Below are positions 63,511-64,000 of a DNA stretch of 64,000 bases, piece by piece (position 1 is the first letter of the stretch; each line of letters begins with the position of its first letter). The stretch comes from Clarkia xantiana subsp. parviflora. Its lineage: Eukaryota; Streptophyta; Magnoliopsida; Myrtales; Onagraceae. The stretch covers positions 1-64,000 of the forward strand of contig JAPTYO010000053.1 in NCBI GenBank assembly GCA_036873135.1, read 5' to 3'. A program made the position numbers and the translations under genes. The notes beneath the pieces are model-generated. The model was given only the letters and a program-made list of their open reading frames with translations. It had not been told where the DNA came from and made no database searches.

Positions 63511-64000
63511 TTAGGAAGATGCCGCCGCATTTGGAAGTGTATTTGAGATAAGTCTCACTTCATAAAGATCATTCTCTCCCTTGCCTGCAAGTGCAACCAT
63601 TTTACAAACAAAGTTTGTTATCAGTACTGCTTCAGTACACACAGATGAGCTGAACTCTTATCTCTACTTACTATAAGCTTACCAATTTCAGTTGTGATCC
63701 CGGGTCCAAAGAACGAAGTAAACTTGGCCTGCAAGAAACAACCTGATTTAGAACTAGAAATTTTGAAGCAGTGCACCAATTCTTCGAGATTCTGATTTTT
63801 GTTCTGTTCTAAAGTAGAGATATAGCTTAATGAACCTGTCTTTTCTCAAAATCAGACAGCTGAAGAGCTTTTGCCTCGAACTCCAATACCAAGCTGTATT
63901 TACCTTCTCCAATGACCTTTAATTGCAACACATTGTAAATTGATTAGCTGAATCGACCGAAAGTACATATACATACATGTAGATGTTTTTTTTACTTAAG
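63511..64000 (-). CDS. 3' end of an unrecognised gene (partial)
   Basis: Three exons on the minus strand can be joined in phase: 63916-63836, 63728-63683, 63584-63511, the last ending in TAA. They encode about 66 residues: a segment with GEGKYSLVLEFEAKALQLSD, then AKFTSFFGPGITTEI, then a tail ending LISNTLPNAAASS. The 5' part lies beyond the window. The acceptor of the first exon (attaaag|GTCATT) is less certain than the others. I do not recognise the family. The gene is tail-to-tail with the 14-3-3 gene. Confidence 0.6.

Overview
The window is nuclear DNA from a flowering plant, most likely a eudicot. Evidence: AT-rich intergenic DNA, GT-AG introns of about 80 to 700 bp, plant-only families (LOB-domain factor, P-class PPR protein, plant monoacylglycerol-lipase type), and plant-type small transposons. 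The species cannot be named from the sequence.

Layout. (1) 1-1787 is gene-free and holds two foldback or MITE-like inverted repeats. (2) 1788-31804 is one continuous head-to-tail satellite array of about 168 copies of a 179-bp monomer. Its left part carries a ten-monomer higher-order repeat, its middle looks uniform by eye, and its edges are diverged. (3) At 31804/31805 the array switches strand into three older, inverted monomers with a two-monomer alternation, ending near 32365. (4) 32460-64000 is ordinary euchromatin with nine gene loci; eight are complete and one runs off the right edge.

Genes in order: a plastid-type monoacylglycerol lipase/alpha-beta hydrolase (-, 8 exons), a small plant-specific protein of unknown function (+, 3 exons), an LBD41-like LOB-domain factor (+, 2 exons), a four-KH-domain RNA-binding protein (+, 7 exons), a P-class PPR protein (-, 4 exons), the chaperonin subunit CCT6/TCP-1 zeta (+, 15 exons), a Cmc1-type twin CX9C mitochondrial protein (-, 3 exons), a 14-3-3 protein (+, 4 coding exons) and the 3' end of an unrecognised gene (-). 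I rebuilt exon structures by hand from splice sites, phase and family similarity. All eight complete models close with an intact reading frame.

The genes do not form a pathway. They look like an ancient conserved gene neighbourhood: from memory, Arabidopsis has 14-3-3, Cmc1-like, CCT6, LBD41, the unknown protein and the lipase close together on chromosomes 3 (around At3g02520-At3g02555) and 5 (around At5g16050-At5g16120). Against that background, the 30-kb satellite ending about 95 bp beyond the lipase stop codon is the unusual item. Other points of interest are a foldback made from the exon 2/intron 2 boundary of the 14-3-3 gene, a TRIM-like retroelement with facing LTRs inside the lipase gene, and two possible 84-nt in-frame introns.
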